A stretch of DNA of 60,000 bases from Owenia fusiformis (taxonomy: Eukaryota; Annelida; Polychaeta; Sabellida; Oweniidae), in the NCBI GenBank assembly GCA_903813345.2, contig CAIIXF020000006.1, positions 1,180,001-1,240,000 of the forward strand, in the 5' to 3' direction. The position numbers were made by a program, and so were the translations under genes. Under the pieces are notes generated by a model that saw nothing but the letters and a program-made list of their open reading frames with translations, did not search any database and was not told where the DNA came from. This document shows positions 33,501-46,760 of the stretch, piece after piece (positions within the stretch are counted from its first letter, which is position 1; the number at the start of each line of letters is the position of its first letter).

Positions 33501-36500
33501 AGTAGATAAAAATATAATGAATTTATAATACTTCACTAGAAATTCAATGACATAAAGAACACTGGAAAGGGGGTACTTGAATGCCTACTAGAATTCTGTC
33601 ATAACTGAGTTAGCTCAAGTGATGGAGATTCACTTCAAAAAACTATCTTTGAAACAAGGTTATACAAACACACCCGGACAGACATAGACACACACTCTGT
33701 TTGAAGATATTCATGGTCACTTTAAGTACAAGTTAGATTATGAGCTACCCAGGACATGTTAGTTCAAGGATGTGTACTTAACAAATATAAAGTGCATCTG
33801 ACTCTGATTCACCTTTCTTATATACTTTTATATCTGTTAACGAGTTATAATGTAGAGTACAAAATTTTGAGCACAAATCAATCAATTATAAAATATATGG
33901 TATGTTGTATAAGGAGCATAATCCCTATAGGCGATGTGGTGTTCACAGGGGTGCAACTGCACCACCCTTTCTGACCCAATCCCTGGGGATTTCCTTCATG
34001 GTACTGAGAAGGAGACTCTGGGAGAAGAACTATGTGCTTTGAGAAGAGATGGAGAAACTTGGCTTCAGGTGCAAGTAATGATGATGGAGATATTTTTTGT
34101 TTTGTTTTTAGAAGTTGCAAAATCCTGGGGAAGATCCTGATCCTTATTTATACACATTTGATTCTCATCTATGAAGTATGTTCGGGGATACGGGGTTCTG
34201 AGTCAGTTTTGCAAGATATATTGACCTAGCCCTTATAAAGATGGGGAAAGAAATCATTTACTGACCTGATACAACTATGGGTGGCAAGGTATCTACCAAT
34301 GCTATATGTTGTCTCTGTTTGCATTCAGAGCAGTGATGTGCCTCTTCTACAAGATCTCCAGAATCAGAGGTAGATAAACTCTCAGTTGACTCTTCTGCAA
34401 GGAGGTTGAGATCAGTGGCAAGTGATGCGGAGGCAACGATGCTTGACCGTATGCTCAGATGACGAGTACAGTTGATGAGATCTAGAACAAAAGGGTAATG
34501 ACTCAATAATTACTAATAAACACAAATACCAAACATGAAATACCTGTCTTTGTAGTCTGTAAATCTTTTTTTATGCACGCAGGCTTTTCTCCTAAGCAAG
34601 AAGCCTTGTGGAGCATATCGGGGGAGAACTTAAATAATCCTACATAATCCTACATATAAATATCACAAATTCTCTTAAAAATGTGTATACACTTAACTGT
34701 CCTGCTAAAAACATCAAAAAGTCCCTGAAACTCTAACAAAGGGTTTGGCTTTAGAGTCACAAACACACTCACTGTTTCTCTGGAGATACTTGAGGGCGTC
34801 ATCAAATCCTCTTCTACACATATTACTAAGGACTTCTGGGTGAGGAGGAAATAGAGCTCTACTCATCCTATACAGATTATATGTGGAGAACTGCATACTT
34901 GTATTTGCCAGTGAAACTTCGAGTAAATTGGCCGAATTATCATTAGGGCAGATGTCGCTTTCACCCGCAAATGGAGAAACTGTTATGGTATTTTCATCAA
35001 GGATTGGAAGGTTATCACTCAATCCTCCATCGACGTATCTCTGTAACAGAAAGTTATGCATAATTCATGGCAGGCATTACTGAGTTAAATATATTCTATA
35101 TTCCTGATATTTTGATATGCTATGATTCATTAGTATAAAGCCTTACTAACAGGTCAAATGAACATTGTTAATCACAACTTTTTGACATGCATTTAAGCCA
35201 GGTTGAATTAACTTTAATTCATGTAACTATTTGACATACATTGTACGAAGAGTGCATGATGTGACATTTCAACCAAAATGTAACTATTTGACATACATTG
35301 TACGAAGAGTGCATGGTGACATTTCAACCAAAATGACAATTTGACTTCTTCAAAAAGCTAGTCTCCTTTATCCCTTTTATCCCTCCCTTTTATTATTTTG
35401 TCTAAATCTTAGCCTTCTTTTTAATCACATTTCACCATTCCTTTCCAGTATAGATCATGAACTTACCACTCCTTTGAAGGAAGGTGGAACCATTCCACTG
35501 TAGAAAGGTACGAAAGAACTGCATAGTAGAGCCTGCAAGTAAAAGAAGTTGATGGTGAATAAGACATGTCAACATACCCTTATAAGAAAATAAGATAACA
35601 ACATAATCACAACAATTCACATCAACTTGAAAATGAAGATTCGCATAATATCTTCAAAATATTTTTTCTGAAAGTCTGAAATATTTTTGATTGAGTGCAT
35701 TTTACTCCTGAAATCAACAAAACATATTCTTGTGAATACAAATGCATTGTTTGATGGCAATCAAAGGTACAATCGTATCAAAGGATTGAATTCACACAAC
35801 CTGGGGCATTGAGAGAGTTCTAAAAACCAAACACTAACCATGAGTTACAAAAAAGGTATGATGACATGATAAAATGTGGTAACTTCATAAATTAGTCAAG
35901 AAAAGTAAGACTAGACTTTTATCTGAATATTTTGCTACACTTTCTAGGTTAACTAATCGACAAAATAACAACAAAAATTGCAAATGCTTGTTTACTGTAA
36001 ATTAGGTCAATTTGGCACTATTAGTGTGATATTTTCAAAGTTTTGGGGATATTGGAGATTATTTAATCGTCAGATTTTGTAAAAATACCCTAAAATATTG
36101 TCATATAATTCAGTGTAGGGTCATTACAGAGATTTAAATCGTTGATCTTTTTAGAATTGGTGAATCAGATTTGTGAAGCGGGTGTCAAATGAAGGCAATT
36201 AAGTATTTGAAACAATCATCGATTCTGTACAAGGTCCAAAAGTTTGCTACATCACTGTCTCAGTTAAAGTGAAGTCACATTGAATATAAACGTGCCTACT
36301 ACGATATAACAACCTCTAGTATAATAGCTGGAATGTCTTATCAGTAATTGGATTAGATAAGAAGTTAGTTTAATTCTTTTGTTTCACCATGAACTTCATA
36401 AAAATTGCACAAGTTTATATAATTTGCCATGTGATGACATGATCTATCTAAACCAGGAATGATTTGCTGGACTTTGTTTGATCTAAAGCTATCTTAAGCT

Positions 36501-39500
36501 GGCCTTATAGTCTTGCATCAGGTCTCTGGCTCTGCCCCCTTGATACACATTCTCTGATGTTAAGGCATAGGACATGGGTACATATTGACTCGATGCAAGA
36601 CTACTGATCTTATAGTCTTGCTTCAATCCAGCCTTTTCAAGTCTTGTAAGCCCCCCCCCCCTACACCTCTAAAGATATAGTTGAGGGGGGGGGGTACAGA
36701 GACGTGATACAAGACTATTGATCTTCAGTCAAATTCAGTGTTGAACGTTCAGGCACTCCAGGTTCATATGTTACATTACATTGAACTTTATCTCTATTTA
36801 GTGCAATGTCAACTCAATAAAATATCTGGTATGATCTCATAGATTGACTATTATTAAGCAACCCATTAGACTTTATAAATATTAGAGTATTTCATCTGAA
36901 AAAACACCACCTGCTTATCCTGTGCATTAGGATTTACTGAATAACTAGATAAGAGATTACCAGTCACAAGAAACAAGAATGCAAAAATGGTCTTTGATTT
37001 CGAGGATTAAGTTTGAAAACCATACTTTAAAATAATAATGACAATATGTATATGTACTTTATGTGTAACTAGTCTATACTAGATACATGTACTTTGGACA
37101 TGAATTGCGGACACTGACAAATGATCTTGACATTGTATGAGACTAGTTTAGTCTTGTTTCATGTCCATGTGACCCCAACACCTAAAACCCTGCAGATGGA
37201 GTAAATGGGAGAGGGTTCAAGAGACTCAATGCAAGACATCACCTTATTTTTTATTTTTACTTGTCTTATCCTTGAACAAGGCCAGTATGTATTTCATTTC
37301 ATGTTGTACTCTAGTTAAATACAGGGTGATAACCTGCCTCCCTTATCGGACATCACACCACTTAATTCTCAACCATCGGTTATAAGGCATTTAACAAACT
37401 TTATCAATTTTAACACTTAAATGTGACTGACAAAACAGTAATCTCGAGCGAAACTAATTACAGTGCAAAAGCACTGACAAATGTACTGTACTAGAATCAA
37501 TAACAAAGTCGTAACCACAGAATCAGCTGATCTCAATTCAGTTGTTTCCTCAGCTGATCATGATCAGATGATACTAACCTTACTTTATCCTGGTATAGTT
37601 TCAAAATTGTTTAAATAAAGAGTACATGGATTTTTTATGTCATTTATGTCAGTTTATATGTCATATTTGATCTTCCAAGAAGTGAACATCTTAGATCTGT
37701 TTTTTTTTAATTTGATTTTTTGCATCCTTCCCTCCTAAGATTTGTTCCTTCTTCATGACAGTACACAAATCATCTATAAATGAATAGCATAGAGACCAAC
37801 AACCTGTTTTTAAATTTTCAGTGATTACAATCTACAACTACAAATCGGCAACTCAACGGAGTAGTAAATCCAAAGGAACACTATATTCATGAATCTGTAT
37901 GTGTCACAGTGTAATATTTACCATTACATCTACTCTACCCTTGGTTAAATTGGCAGACAATAAAAGACATACTATATCAGATTTTACCACATATTAGTAT
38001 TAAGGATTTCGGGTGACCATTAAGAAGTTCCAAAGGCACAAATCATTATAATAATACAACATTTGAGATCAATATACTGTAGTATAGTATAACCATACTT
38101 TGAAATTATCTCTAAGTAATAGTTCAATTCCTGCTCTAGAGAGCCATTTTGAATTTTCCGAGTCACGAAATTGGAAAAAATGCCATAATTGCATAATTGT
38201 GATCTCATCTAAAATCCCTTCAATTTGAGTACAATATACTTTGAAGAGATCAGAAAATTATTGCAATATCCCAAAAAGATACCATTTTGAATTTATCAGG
38301 GCCTGCAAATAAGAAAAGCAATTTATTTTCAATCTACTCTAAATTGAGTAATTGTGCTCTCAAAATTAATGTAAATTCCTGTTTTCCTGACACACATGGA
38401 ATATATTTGAAATAGATAGATGTTGTAAATATACTGCCAAAATCTCAAACAATAATATTTATTACTGGTTTAAAATGAAAAGATTTTTAAAAACTCTGGC
38501 TTTTTTTACGTAAAACTATTTGCCAATATACATCTACATTTACAAAACAATCCCTACAGACTACTGACGGACAGATATCTTGTGTAATGGCTTTAATTGC
38601 GCTACGGGCAATATATACTGCAAAAATCACTGAATGATAAACAGGTCATCGTCCTCCATAGAATGAAATATTTTTTATTGTTAGTACCTCAGTTGAAATA
38701 CTCGATTTTGATTGGTCAACGAGCGGTGAATAATTTTAACTGTACACCGCGCAATGCATTGCCGGTGAATAATATTCCCAGCATTCCACTAAAATGACGT
38801 CATTATCAGACGATAAAATGGCCGCCGCTAGCACTAGCCATTTCAAAAATGTTGAAGATGAGGATATTATTAGTCTCTTAGAGAGTGAAGACAGTCAAAA
38901 TACGAAGAAAAATCTAAAACTTTGTACAAAGCTTTTAGTGGACTTCGCCCAGGAGAGTAATTTGACTCCATTGAGTGAACTTACTGCCGTGGCAGATGTA
39001 GATAATTTTTTGAAAAAGTTTTACGTTGGTATTAGAAAAAAAGACGGTGGACTTTAGAAGTTGAAATCATTTCAGCTTCTTAAATGGGGAGTGGCACGAT
39101 ACATCAGAGAGACACTTAAGATGGACATTACCAAGTCTGAATTCAAAGCATCAAACGATGTTTTCAAAGTGATGGTTGTGGAACTGCAGAAGTCAGGAAA
39201 AGGTAAAACCACCCACAAACCTGTGTTGTGTTCAAGGGTCAGAAAAATCTAAGATATTCTTCGGACTAACAAAACAATTAGGTCTCGGTTTACAGTCTCG
39301 GGATATAATTTTGACAGTAAACCGAATGGAGAGGTCAATAATTGTATATTATTGCACATTACAATGCAATATAAATATTGACAAATAATGTGAAATGTTT
39401 CAACAGAATAAAATGTGACATCTGACACTATTATTAGATTGTGAATTAACTGGCAGGTAGTACTAGTTTCTATTCTTTTTTTATTCTATTCTATGTGTCA

Positions 39501-42240
39501 CCAGCTGATAAAATTGTACCATTCTGTGTAACTGTTGGCATTTCAAAAAGTTATTTAGAAAAATTGTGAAAGAGAATTAAGTAGAAAGTTCATTACAAAT
39601 GAAGTTATGAATGAATTGGATATATTCAGATCAGACAAAGTCCAGTGATTGTACTACTAGTAAGCTCCATCAATATTGGTTCCATTTCCTCTGCATTTAG
39701 ATAAAGCAAAATGAAAAGAAAAAAGATTCTTAAAAACAAGCACCACATGCCTGAAATTGTCTTACTTGAATTTCAAAAATAACATATTTAAACTACCAAC
39801 ATTTACCCAGTCAACAAATACACTCAAACAACCTATACAACCATCTTTACAAGTTGAGCAAATGGAACATAGCATGAATGAAGAGCTAATTAATGAGCCA
39901 GAGATGAAAACCATCAAATGTTAGATGACTTAAAATGTGCACAAAATGAGGTATATTTTGATATCTAGATGTAAAATTACATCTCTAAAAGTGGTTTAAA
40001 AAATCATTTATCAACTTAAAAAGTGAAATATCATTTCTTGTGTCAGACAGATGATATTTTCTTTTACTTGACACCTTTTCATTTGTACAATTAACTTAGG
40101 GAAACAAGGGCAACAGTTGACAAACAAGGTGTGATTTACTTAACACAGGATATCACAGATTAATGAATTAATATTTGTTAAATGTGAGGTAATTTCAGAA
40201 TAATTAAGAACAATAACGTTTTCTTACCTTGATTAAATCTTCTCTAGAATCAAAATCAGACACAATGACACTCTTTCTATCAGAGACACGTGTTAATGAC
40301 ACATGAAGTCGACCTGTGGCAATCTTGTGTGCATTTTGGGGGAGAACTTCTTCAAGGCCATCATGAAGTATCTGGTGAATGTTGAAGCTTGGGTGCAAAG
40401 GGCCCAATGTTCTAGACCTTGCCTTTGCAGCTACACGTAACACATAGCTTGTGAACTGACCTAAGTAATACAAATAAAAGACAATACAGGAAACAGGAAA
40501 TGTAGCCAAACAATTTTATGTTTTTATTGTATAGTTCTTGTCTTGTTTTCAGCGTCCTTACTATTCAAAGCTTGACTCTGTGGGAATATCTTTTTTAATG
40601 ATGGGAGGCTTAATTGTAAAACAATGTTTCTGGCCAAATAATCATTTATTTAATAATAATCTAGTAAAGCGGTTGACCCAACAAGTGAAAGTGATAAATA
40701 AGATAAATCAATCAAATACATGGCCAGTGCTGTTAACATGTCATTTGATCTGAGGACAGGGCAGGAATATCATGAAGTTCACACAGATTGGAACAATGGT
40801 GTTGATAAGGACAGTGACTTACATGGACTCTTCCATATACAAGATAAGGACAATTATATAGCACACTGAACATTGTGTAATGGTGGACAAACCATATGCA
40901 TAGTGACAAGTTGTATTCAGCTAGAGTTTACTTAGTATTGACTAGCTTACTTTTAGGCTAGTTCTACTATTCCCCATGCCTATGGAACAGGTGGTCAGTT
41001 AAATCTTTCAAGTAAATATCCCTCATTTTTGGTAATAAATGTTTTTGGGAGGACGATATGCCTCAATTAAAAAGGTGGCCTAAAGTTTTGTAACCTCGCC
41101 TCTTTCTGTTTCTGAACTACTAGTATCCAGATGTTCAAGATGTCCAAGGCTACGAAACCTCCAACTCTCCAATAGCTTGCTGATAATGATGATGTATTGA
41201 TGGTACACCTTATCCCGTTCCCGGACTGTAGTCCTGCACTGATCGCATTCATTTGCCTGTACGATTACAACTTGGGAGAATTATCTACGCCCCTTACACT
41301 TAAGATACCTACCTCAATGCATTATAGAACTCAAGATGTAACTTCTAATATATTGGAACCGCCGATTGTCTGGGTATATCGGCAGAACGGGAACATTTTC
41401 TCTTTTTCATCGAGAGAGATTCTATCACTTTTCAAAATGGCGGTTGGATTTAAAAGGGGAATCCCCCGTTTGGCTGTCCCGGATGTAGCCCGGAAGTACC
41501 AATATGGAGGAATTTGACGGTTGAAATAAGTTAAATGTTACACGCAAATATTGCGATCAAAAACGAAAATGTCTTCGTTCTGCCGATAAACCCAGACAAT
41601 TGTGGATTCAACTACACGAAAAGAATGCTAAATTACCAAGGAATCTATTGAAGTAGGTATCTGAAGTGTAAGATCAGTAAAAAATTCTCCCATGTTGTAA
41701 TCGCACAGGCAAAAGATTGAGATGTTCACAGGACCATAGTTTGGGAACGGGATAAGGTACACCACCACAGCTCTTTCAGTATTTAATATGGGGTCTCATG
41801 GGGGTGTGTTCTATAATATAGTCACGTGATATTATATAATAGGTTCCCTTTGTAAATATTACCTAACCACTGCACAAAGCCAATTATATATTGAGCTTAT
41901 GTTATGTAATACCAAATAATAATCAGGTCAATGTTTATTTGTGGCCAACGGTTTGTATTAGTCTGCTCAAAATGCAAATTAGTAGATCTAAAGCAAAACA
42001 TATGTAGCATAACATTTGAAAACTTACAACACATGCTAAAGCTAAAAAACATATATTATGAACTAAATACTTACCAAGGCAGCAGTCGGAAATTAGGCCA
42101 CAAGCAACCAGTGCGCCTGCACTTGCACCGCTTATCTTCGTTTCAGAGTCAAATAACGTTGGAGCATATTCCTTCAAACAACTCGCCACTCCAACATGGT
42201 AAATGCCGAGGAATCCGCATCCCGCGAAAGATAGATTCAT
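30541..42240 (-). CDS. PNPLA2: Adipose triglyceride lipase (PNPLA2/brummer type)
   Basis: Eight exons join in phase: 42240-42075, 40460-40228, 35532-35467, 35040-34773, 34481-34266, 33452-33332, 31751-31632 and 31216-30541. They total 1866 bases, giving 621 residues. The patatin domain opens with [17 protein letters not shown] (oxyanion-hole glycines), followed by the nucleophile elbow GASAG. The catalytic Asp is in [11 protein letters not shown] (start of exon 4), completing the Ser-Asp dyad. Other conserved blocks are [21 protein letters not shown] and [21 protein letters not shown] performs the first step of triglyceride breakdown on lipid droplets. A hydrophobic segment in exons 6-7 ([17 protein letters not shown]) fits the droplet-binding region. 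The last exon adds a long acidic, Ser-rich tail, making it longer than the 504-residue human protein. Splice sites are canonical GT/AG. The first in-frame ATG (42240) opens the patatin domain, as in brummer. Confidence 0.92.
35221..35332. repeat. Tandem duplication, about 56 bp
   Basis: Two adjacent copies of ATGTAACTATTTGACATACA...CATTTCAACCAAA differ by a two-base deletion (GATGTGAC against GGTGAC). They lie in a PNPLA2 intron. Confidence 0.85.
36508..36717. repeat. Two adjacent short hairpin elements
   Basis: Each unit of about 100 bp starts TAGTCTTGC(A/T)TCA and ends TGAT(A/G)CAAGACTA-like (36508-36603 and 36613-36717). The second contains facing C12 and G10 runs. Diverged relatives occur at about 37153-37245 and 46936-47040, so this is a small MITE family. 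Confidence 0.55.
38676..39353 (+). mobile_element. Crypton/KIAA1958-like element, copy 2 with broken coding fragment
   Basis: This lies in PNPLA2 intron 2. A frame from ATG 38794 runs 87 codons to a TAG at 39055-39057 and continues in the same frame to 39252. It reads [18 protein letters not shown]..., [26 protein letters not shown] and [10 protein letters not shown]. This resembles the N-terminal part of KIAA1958-like proteins of Crypton (tyrosine-recombinase) origin. The catalytic recombinase domain is absent, so the element is non-autonomous and the frame is a pseudogene. The ends read TATTGTTAGTACCTC and GAGGTCAATAATTGTATATT. Copy 1 is at 14428-14977. Confidence 0.6.
38794..39252 (+). pseudogene. 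Fragment of a KIAA1958/Crypton-like protein with in-frame stop
   Basis: Eighty-seven codons are followed by TAG and a further 65 codons in the same frame. The KKDG...GKG arrangement is what I recall from the conserved N-terminal region of KIAA1958-like proteins. The start codon sits inside TGACGTCA, a full CRE palindrome (38795-38802), and the same overlap exists in copy 1. The assignment rests on recalled family patterns and has not been searched. Confidence 0.5.
39945..40125. repeat. Fragment related to 19055-19290
   Basis: Shared phrases include ATATCTAGA, TTTATCAACTT, AAAGTGAAATATC and CAGA(C/T)AGAT followed by ATTTTCTTTTACT. It is a partial copy of the MITE-like element in SMYD4 intron 9. 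Confidence 0.45.
41208..41757. mobile_element. Long-arm foldback element, 4-bp TACA flanks
   Basis: The ends CCTTATCCCGTTCC and GGAACGGGATAAGG are perfect inverses. Pairing continues inward through several blocks, for example CGGCAGAACG with CGTTCTGCCG and GATTACAAC with GTTGTAATC, over about 180 bases per side. Direct repeats TACA flank it at 41204-41207 and 41758-41761. It lies in PNPLA2 intron 1. The frame at 41197-41517 crosses the element and is not a gene. A fragment of the same family seems present near 52110-52200. Confidence 0.7.
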
Positions 42241-42379
42241 TCCTGGATAGCTAATGCTCGATTTAGCATATGTTTAATCAAAATCGGTGAAGAAATGAGT
42301 AAACTACCGTCGATTGAATAAGACGGAGGTCCAGTTTCGCTCCTTGGTTTGTTTTCACTCCGACATCTGACACGGCACA

Positions 42380-42420
42380 CCTCTCTGACGTCAGATACTA
42401 CGCGCGCTCTGATTGGACTG
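42380..42420 (-). promoter_or_regulatory. CRE and CCAAT box upstream of PNPLA2
   Basis: A full palindromic CRE, TGACGTCA (42386-42393), lies about 150 bases upstream of the start codon. An inverted CCAAT (CCAATCAGAG on the minus strand, 42417-42408) lies next to it, in a locally GC-richer stretch. This would suit CREB/NF-Y-type control. cAMP responsiveness of this gene is an inference. Confidence 0.5.
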
Positions 42421-42870
42421 TTAAAGTGGGCTGAATTTTGCCCGACCTTGCGGTTTTCGTTCAATGCACTACATACACCAATTTCATATTACCGGGATTA
42501 CCCGTTAGGACATACAGTGGCTGAAATCATCATAACTCAAACCATTCTCAAACTGACAAGATCAACTATACGACTTTTGGAACACAATAATTTTTTGTAA
42601 CCCACTTTCTGCAAACACGAAGATTATGTTGCATGCAATTATTGAAAGCCCATGATTATATCCATGGGTATAAGTCACCCCTCCCTCTTATATTCTGTCG
42701 CCTATATGATTAATAATGAGGGGGAGGACTTCATATTCCCCGTGATTATATCAGTATGGACCTCTTCCAAACGATACATGTATAAGTTTCACCTTTCAGC
42801 TTTTCTCATTGACCACCATCTACATTCCCATAGCAAGGATTTGCCAAGGGGATTTGCCAAGGGGGGGGGG

Positions 42871-42935
42871 TACCTATTTCAAAGGCTGGACTGGTCTGAC
42901 GAATTATCAGATCACTCCAGCCTTTGAAATAGGTA
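42871..42935. repeat. Perfect 20-bp hairpin
   Basis: Arms TACCTATTTCAAAGGCTGGA (42871-42890) and its exact complement (42916-42935) surround a 25-base loop and follow a G-run. Confidence 0.8.
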
Positions 42936-45453
42936 AAGGGGTTCACTTTTTGAAAAATTCCAGGGGGGTCAACTTTTGACATCCTAGCCCAAAAAGAGCC
43001 AAAATCACATGAATAGTGCTCAGAATGATGAAAAGCTGCTTGACTCGACCCCCCCCCCCAAACCCCCCAGGCTAGAGGGCCAATCTACACATTTAGTATC
43101 AAAGGAAGGAGAGGGAACATATTACAACACTTAGGGAGGAGAGAGAGGTGACATTGACAAGTATAAACAAAAATACACCATTTCCAGTATCCAATGGGAA
43201 AGATATTCATAGGAACAATTTTGTAATAAGCACAAAATCACAGTTTGCCAAACTGCTTTGGACAAGCTTTGCTTTTGCACTAATTATGTATATATTCCTA
43301 AACTTATTTTTGTGCCAGACAAAATGAAATTGATACAAGAGGTAGAAAGGCAAAGGGGGAAAATCTGAAAAGGCAACAAAGATTGCTTGTCTTACATCAA
43401 GTCTCTTGGCAGGCAACATGATGGCTAAATGTAAGGCGATACAGTAAACCACCAATAACAATCCTAAAGGGTTCACTTTTTTTCACCCAATACCAAAGCC
43501 TTCATATCATTGTCTTGTCTTCCTAGAAGTGGCATCATGTCTTATGACAACTCAGGGCCAGATCAAGGAACCAACAAGGAGGGGGGGGGGGGCATATTTG
43601 AAATCTGAAAAAAATTCATGCTTTTTAGAGTTGTGCCCAAAAAAAAGTGGGCCAAAATTCTGAAATTTAAAGCCCATTTTCTTGATAATTTGGCCTAAAA
43701 TAAAAAAATTAGGCCTTAGGCAAATTTATGCCCAAAAAGGCCCATTAATCGGGCCTCTTAAAAATATTTGGGCCAAAAAATTGTTTTAGGTCCCCACCAG
43801 AGCTGTCAGTGCAATATCACACTACCCTACCACGTGACCACGTTTAAAAGGGAAACAGGGTACAGCTAAGTTGCAAATGGAGGACGTGGGTTTAATTCCA
43901 TATTTCTGAACGTAAAATACATTTTACATTTATTTCTAGTATTCTACCAGACATAGAATTGATTCATCGAGCAGTTTGTAGAATATTGTTGGAAAAAACC
44001 ATAGGCAAAGATAGATAATAGTGGGCGCAGTGAAGCAAAACCCAATGCAATACACGATACATTTCAGTAAATCTATCAACGTACAGGGAGCATGTAAGTT
44101 TCCCTTCAAAAATGTTACATTGATATGTAACAAAAAACCCAGTTAACTGTTATTTAAACTGCGTGTCATCATGTTATATGTGGATACGTTTTCCAGTATG
44201 TTATTCAACTGTATTTTTGTGAATTAATTGTTTTTCTAAAATCTTAAGATGCAAAAAACGTCGTCCCAGAAATGTATCTTTACTTTGCCGTAAGGCATAA
44301 CATATTGTGAAACATTTTTCCTCTTGTCACAAACAGGATGTTTGTTTCGAGGTGTCTTGTGATGAGCGTTTCATGATTAAATGCAAAATCACTGGAGCAG
44401 ATACCATCCAAAAACATCTGAAATTCAACACGTCATCTAAGACTACATCGATCTGGTATTAGTTTATTTTACAATAATAGAGAAATACGATGTCAAATCA
44501 GCGCTACAGCAAATCGTGAAGAACAAAATGCTCTCAAGTCGTGGCATGATGGTATTTTGAACAAAATATTTTAAATGATCGGTTTTTGAGAAGGGTAGTG
44601 AATTAGACCATTCAAGGGGTTATATAAATCTACAAAATAATGTTTACTTTATTTGGATTAAATAACAATTGATGACACCTCAAAGCATCAACAGGCGGCC
44701 TTTTTAGCATTATTTTCGCTGTTGGCAACGTAAATGTACATGAGATCGGGACATAGTATGTCTGTATAATCAGCTTACTTCCTCGCTCCCTGTACTATTG
44801 AGCAATTTACATTCCTTGTACCCTGTATTGATCAACTTTTGCAACTGTGTACCGTGTACTATGACATATCAAATATTTTAAAATTTAAAACGATATTATT
44901 TACATTCTTTCTTCAACTATCATATAACTTGGAACATGGACTTCACTATCGCACCACTGAAGTTCAGCGAATAGCAATATTGACTCACTCCGAGCCCCAA
45001 ACGTATTAACCTTTTGACTAAGCAGTCGAAATACTCAAGAGCGACGTGGTTGAAAGCCAAAAAATTCGCGCATGCGCTATCGAGGTAGGGTAGTGTGAAT
45101 ATTTATGACATACATTACAGCCTGCTTGCATGGCCAGATTTTTGCCTCAAAATATTTCAACTATTTACACTCAGATGCAAAGGAGCACTTGTTCAACACA
45201 CAAATGATGAACACAGAGAACGAAAATCTCTTTCTCTCACTACAAGAAACATTTGGCTGATTAATTTCAATATGATTATTAATTTATTATTAATTAACTG
45301 ATTGTTATTTATATGTACAAGTACATTACATTGATATTTTGATAATTACAGCATGTCGTGATAAATAACTACATGTAGTATGAATACTAAAAAGACTTGA
45401 TTACATGACTACATATATTTGTAATAATACAGACTCTAGATCTCAGTACACAG

Positions 45454-45713
45454 CAGGGGCATAGCCAGCTTTCAGTCAAGGGGGGTGCGATCGCCAACAT
45501 TTTTTCAGTTTTCAGTCGGGGGAGGGTGCGATTGTAGCATAAGCAAAATAAAAACAATATTTTTTAAAGATTTGTTTTGAATTTTACAAACATTGATGCA
45601 ACATCCTTCAAAGCATTTTAATGCTCTTCTCTCCCTCTATCTAATGGTTTTATTTTTATTGGTTATGGGGGGGGGGTGTACCCATCGTGCCCCCCCCCCC
45701 CTGGCTACACCCA
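45454..45713 (+). mobile_element. Short element with CAGGGGCATAGCCAG end
   Basis: It begins CAGGGGCATAGCCAG and ends CTGGCTACACCC, near-inverse termini. Inside are two G-rich TGCGAT motifs and, close to the end, facing G and C runs. It is related in reverse orientation to 2100-2251; the start of another is visible near 47459. Confidence 0.55.
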
Positions 45714-46614
45714 TGCACAGTAAATCCACTGTAATATACAAGGATTAAAATCATATTCCATTGATCACATAAAGAAATGGTCTATTCATGAGGTTTCATA
45801 AGATGTATTACTTAGAATTGAAAAGGGTGACATCTATAAAATGATCATAAAACTCATATGGTTATCATTAAACTGAGGGAACTTAGAACAAAAGGCATAA
45901 CATGGCATGGGGTGTGCAAAAATTATAAAATTAGAACAATAAAACACACAATGTAATTTCCCCAGTGGGATTTCAGCTGAAAGTACATTGTACTCTCAAA
46001 ATAAGAGTGTAGTAAGGGAAGAGACAATCTCATAAGTTAATCCTCATTATATCTAAAATTGCAACTAAAAATCTTCAATCCTCCATTACCACTAGATTTG
46101 ACACTGTCACATACACATGATGATGTGTCCACTCCTTTAACTCCTATTTTATGTTAATGAGACATGGATGTACAGGGTTACACAAAAAATGTAACCAACT
46201 ATTTGATTGCATCTTCTTGAAGTGGAAAAGAAACATAAAAACATGTCTTTGAGTGGAATTACAATGTCAGAAAAGATAGATTGTCTGCCTACTTGGTAAA
46301 TAATCATGGCAAAGAAAATATTTAAAAAGAATTTTGATGCGAGAGCACGTCTAGATCTGTATATGGAAAACATAATTTCTCTAAATATAGGTGTTAATGC
46401 TTTATAAATATATCACTGTTTCGCATATTGAACTCTCCATTTACACAAAAAATAAATACAATTCCATAGTAATTGTTTAGATAGTTGGTTGCATTTATTA
46501 TTATCACCCTGTGCTTATGCTACATGTTTCAATATTATAAACACTTAAGTATAAAAAATAAAATACTGCATGTAAAAGTGATCATCACCAGTCAGTTGGT
46601 CGCTCCATTTAATC

Positions 46615-46760
46615 CCAGTATGTAGTCAGACATATTACACACATTTCCAGTATGTACAGTAGTCGTTAGACATATTACACACATTTCCAGTTTGTAGTCG
46701 CTAGACACATTACACACATTTCCAGTATGTACAGTAGTCGTTAGACATATTACACACATT
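46615..46760. repeat. Short tandem array of a TACACACATTTCCAGT unit
   Basis: About four units of 35-48 bp (CAGTATGTA...AGACATATTACACACATTTC) occur with small indels. Confidence 0.75.

Noticed and set aside
41197-41517. 106-residue plus-strand frame
   Set aside because: It crosses one arm of a foldback element inside PNPLA2 intron 1 and has no recognisable domain.
45095-45301. 68-residue plus-strand frame before the 45454 repeat
   Set aside because: No recognisable domain or splice context; consistent with chance in AT-rich DNA.
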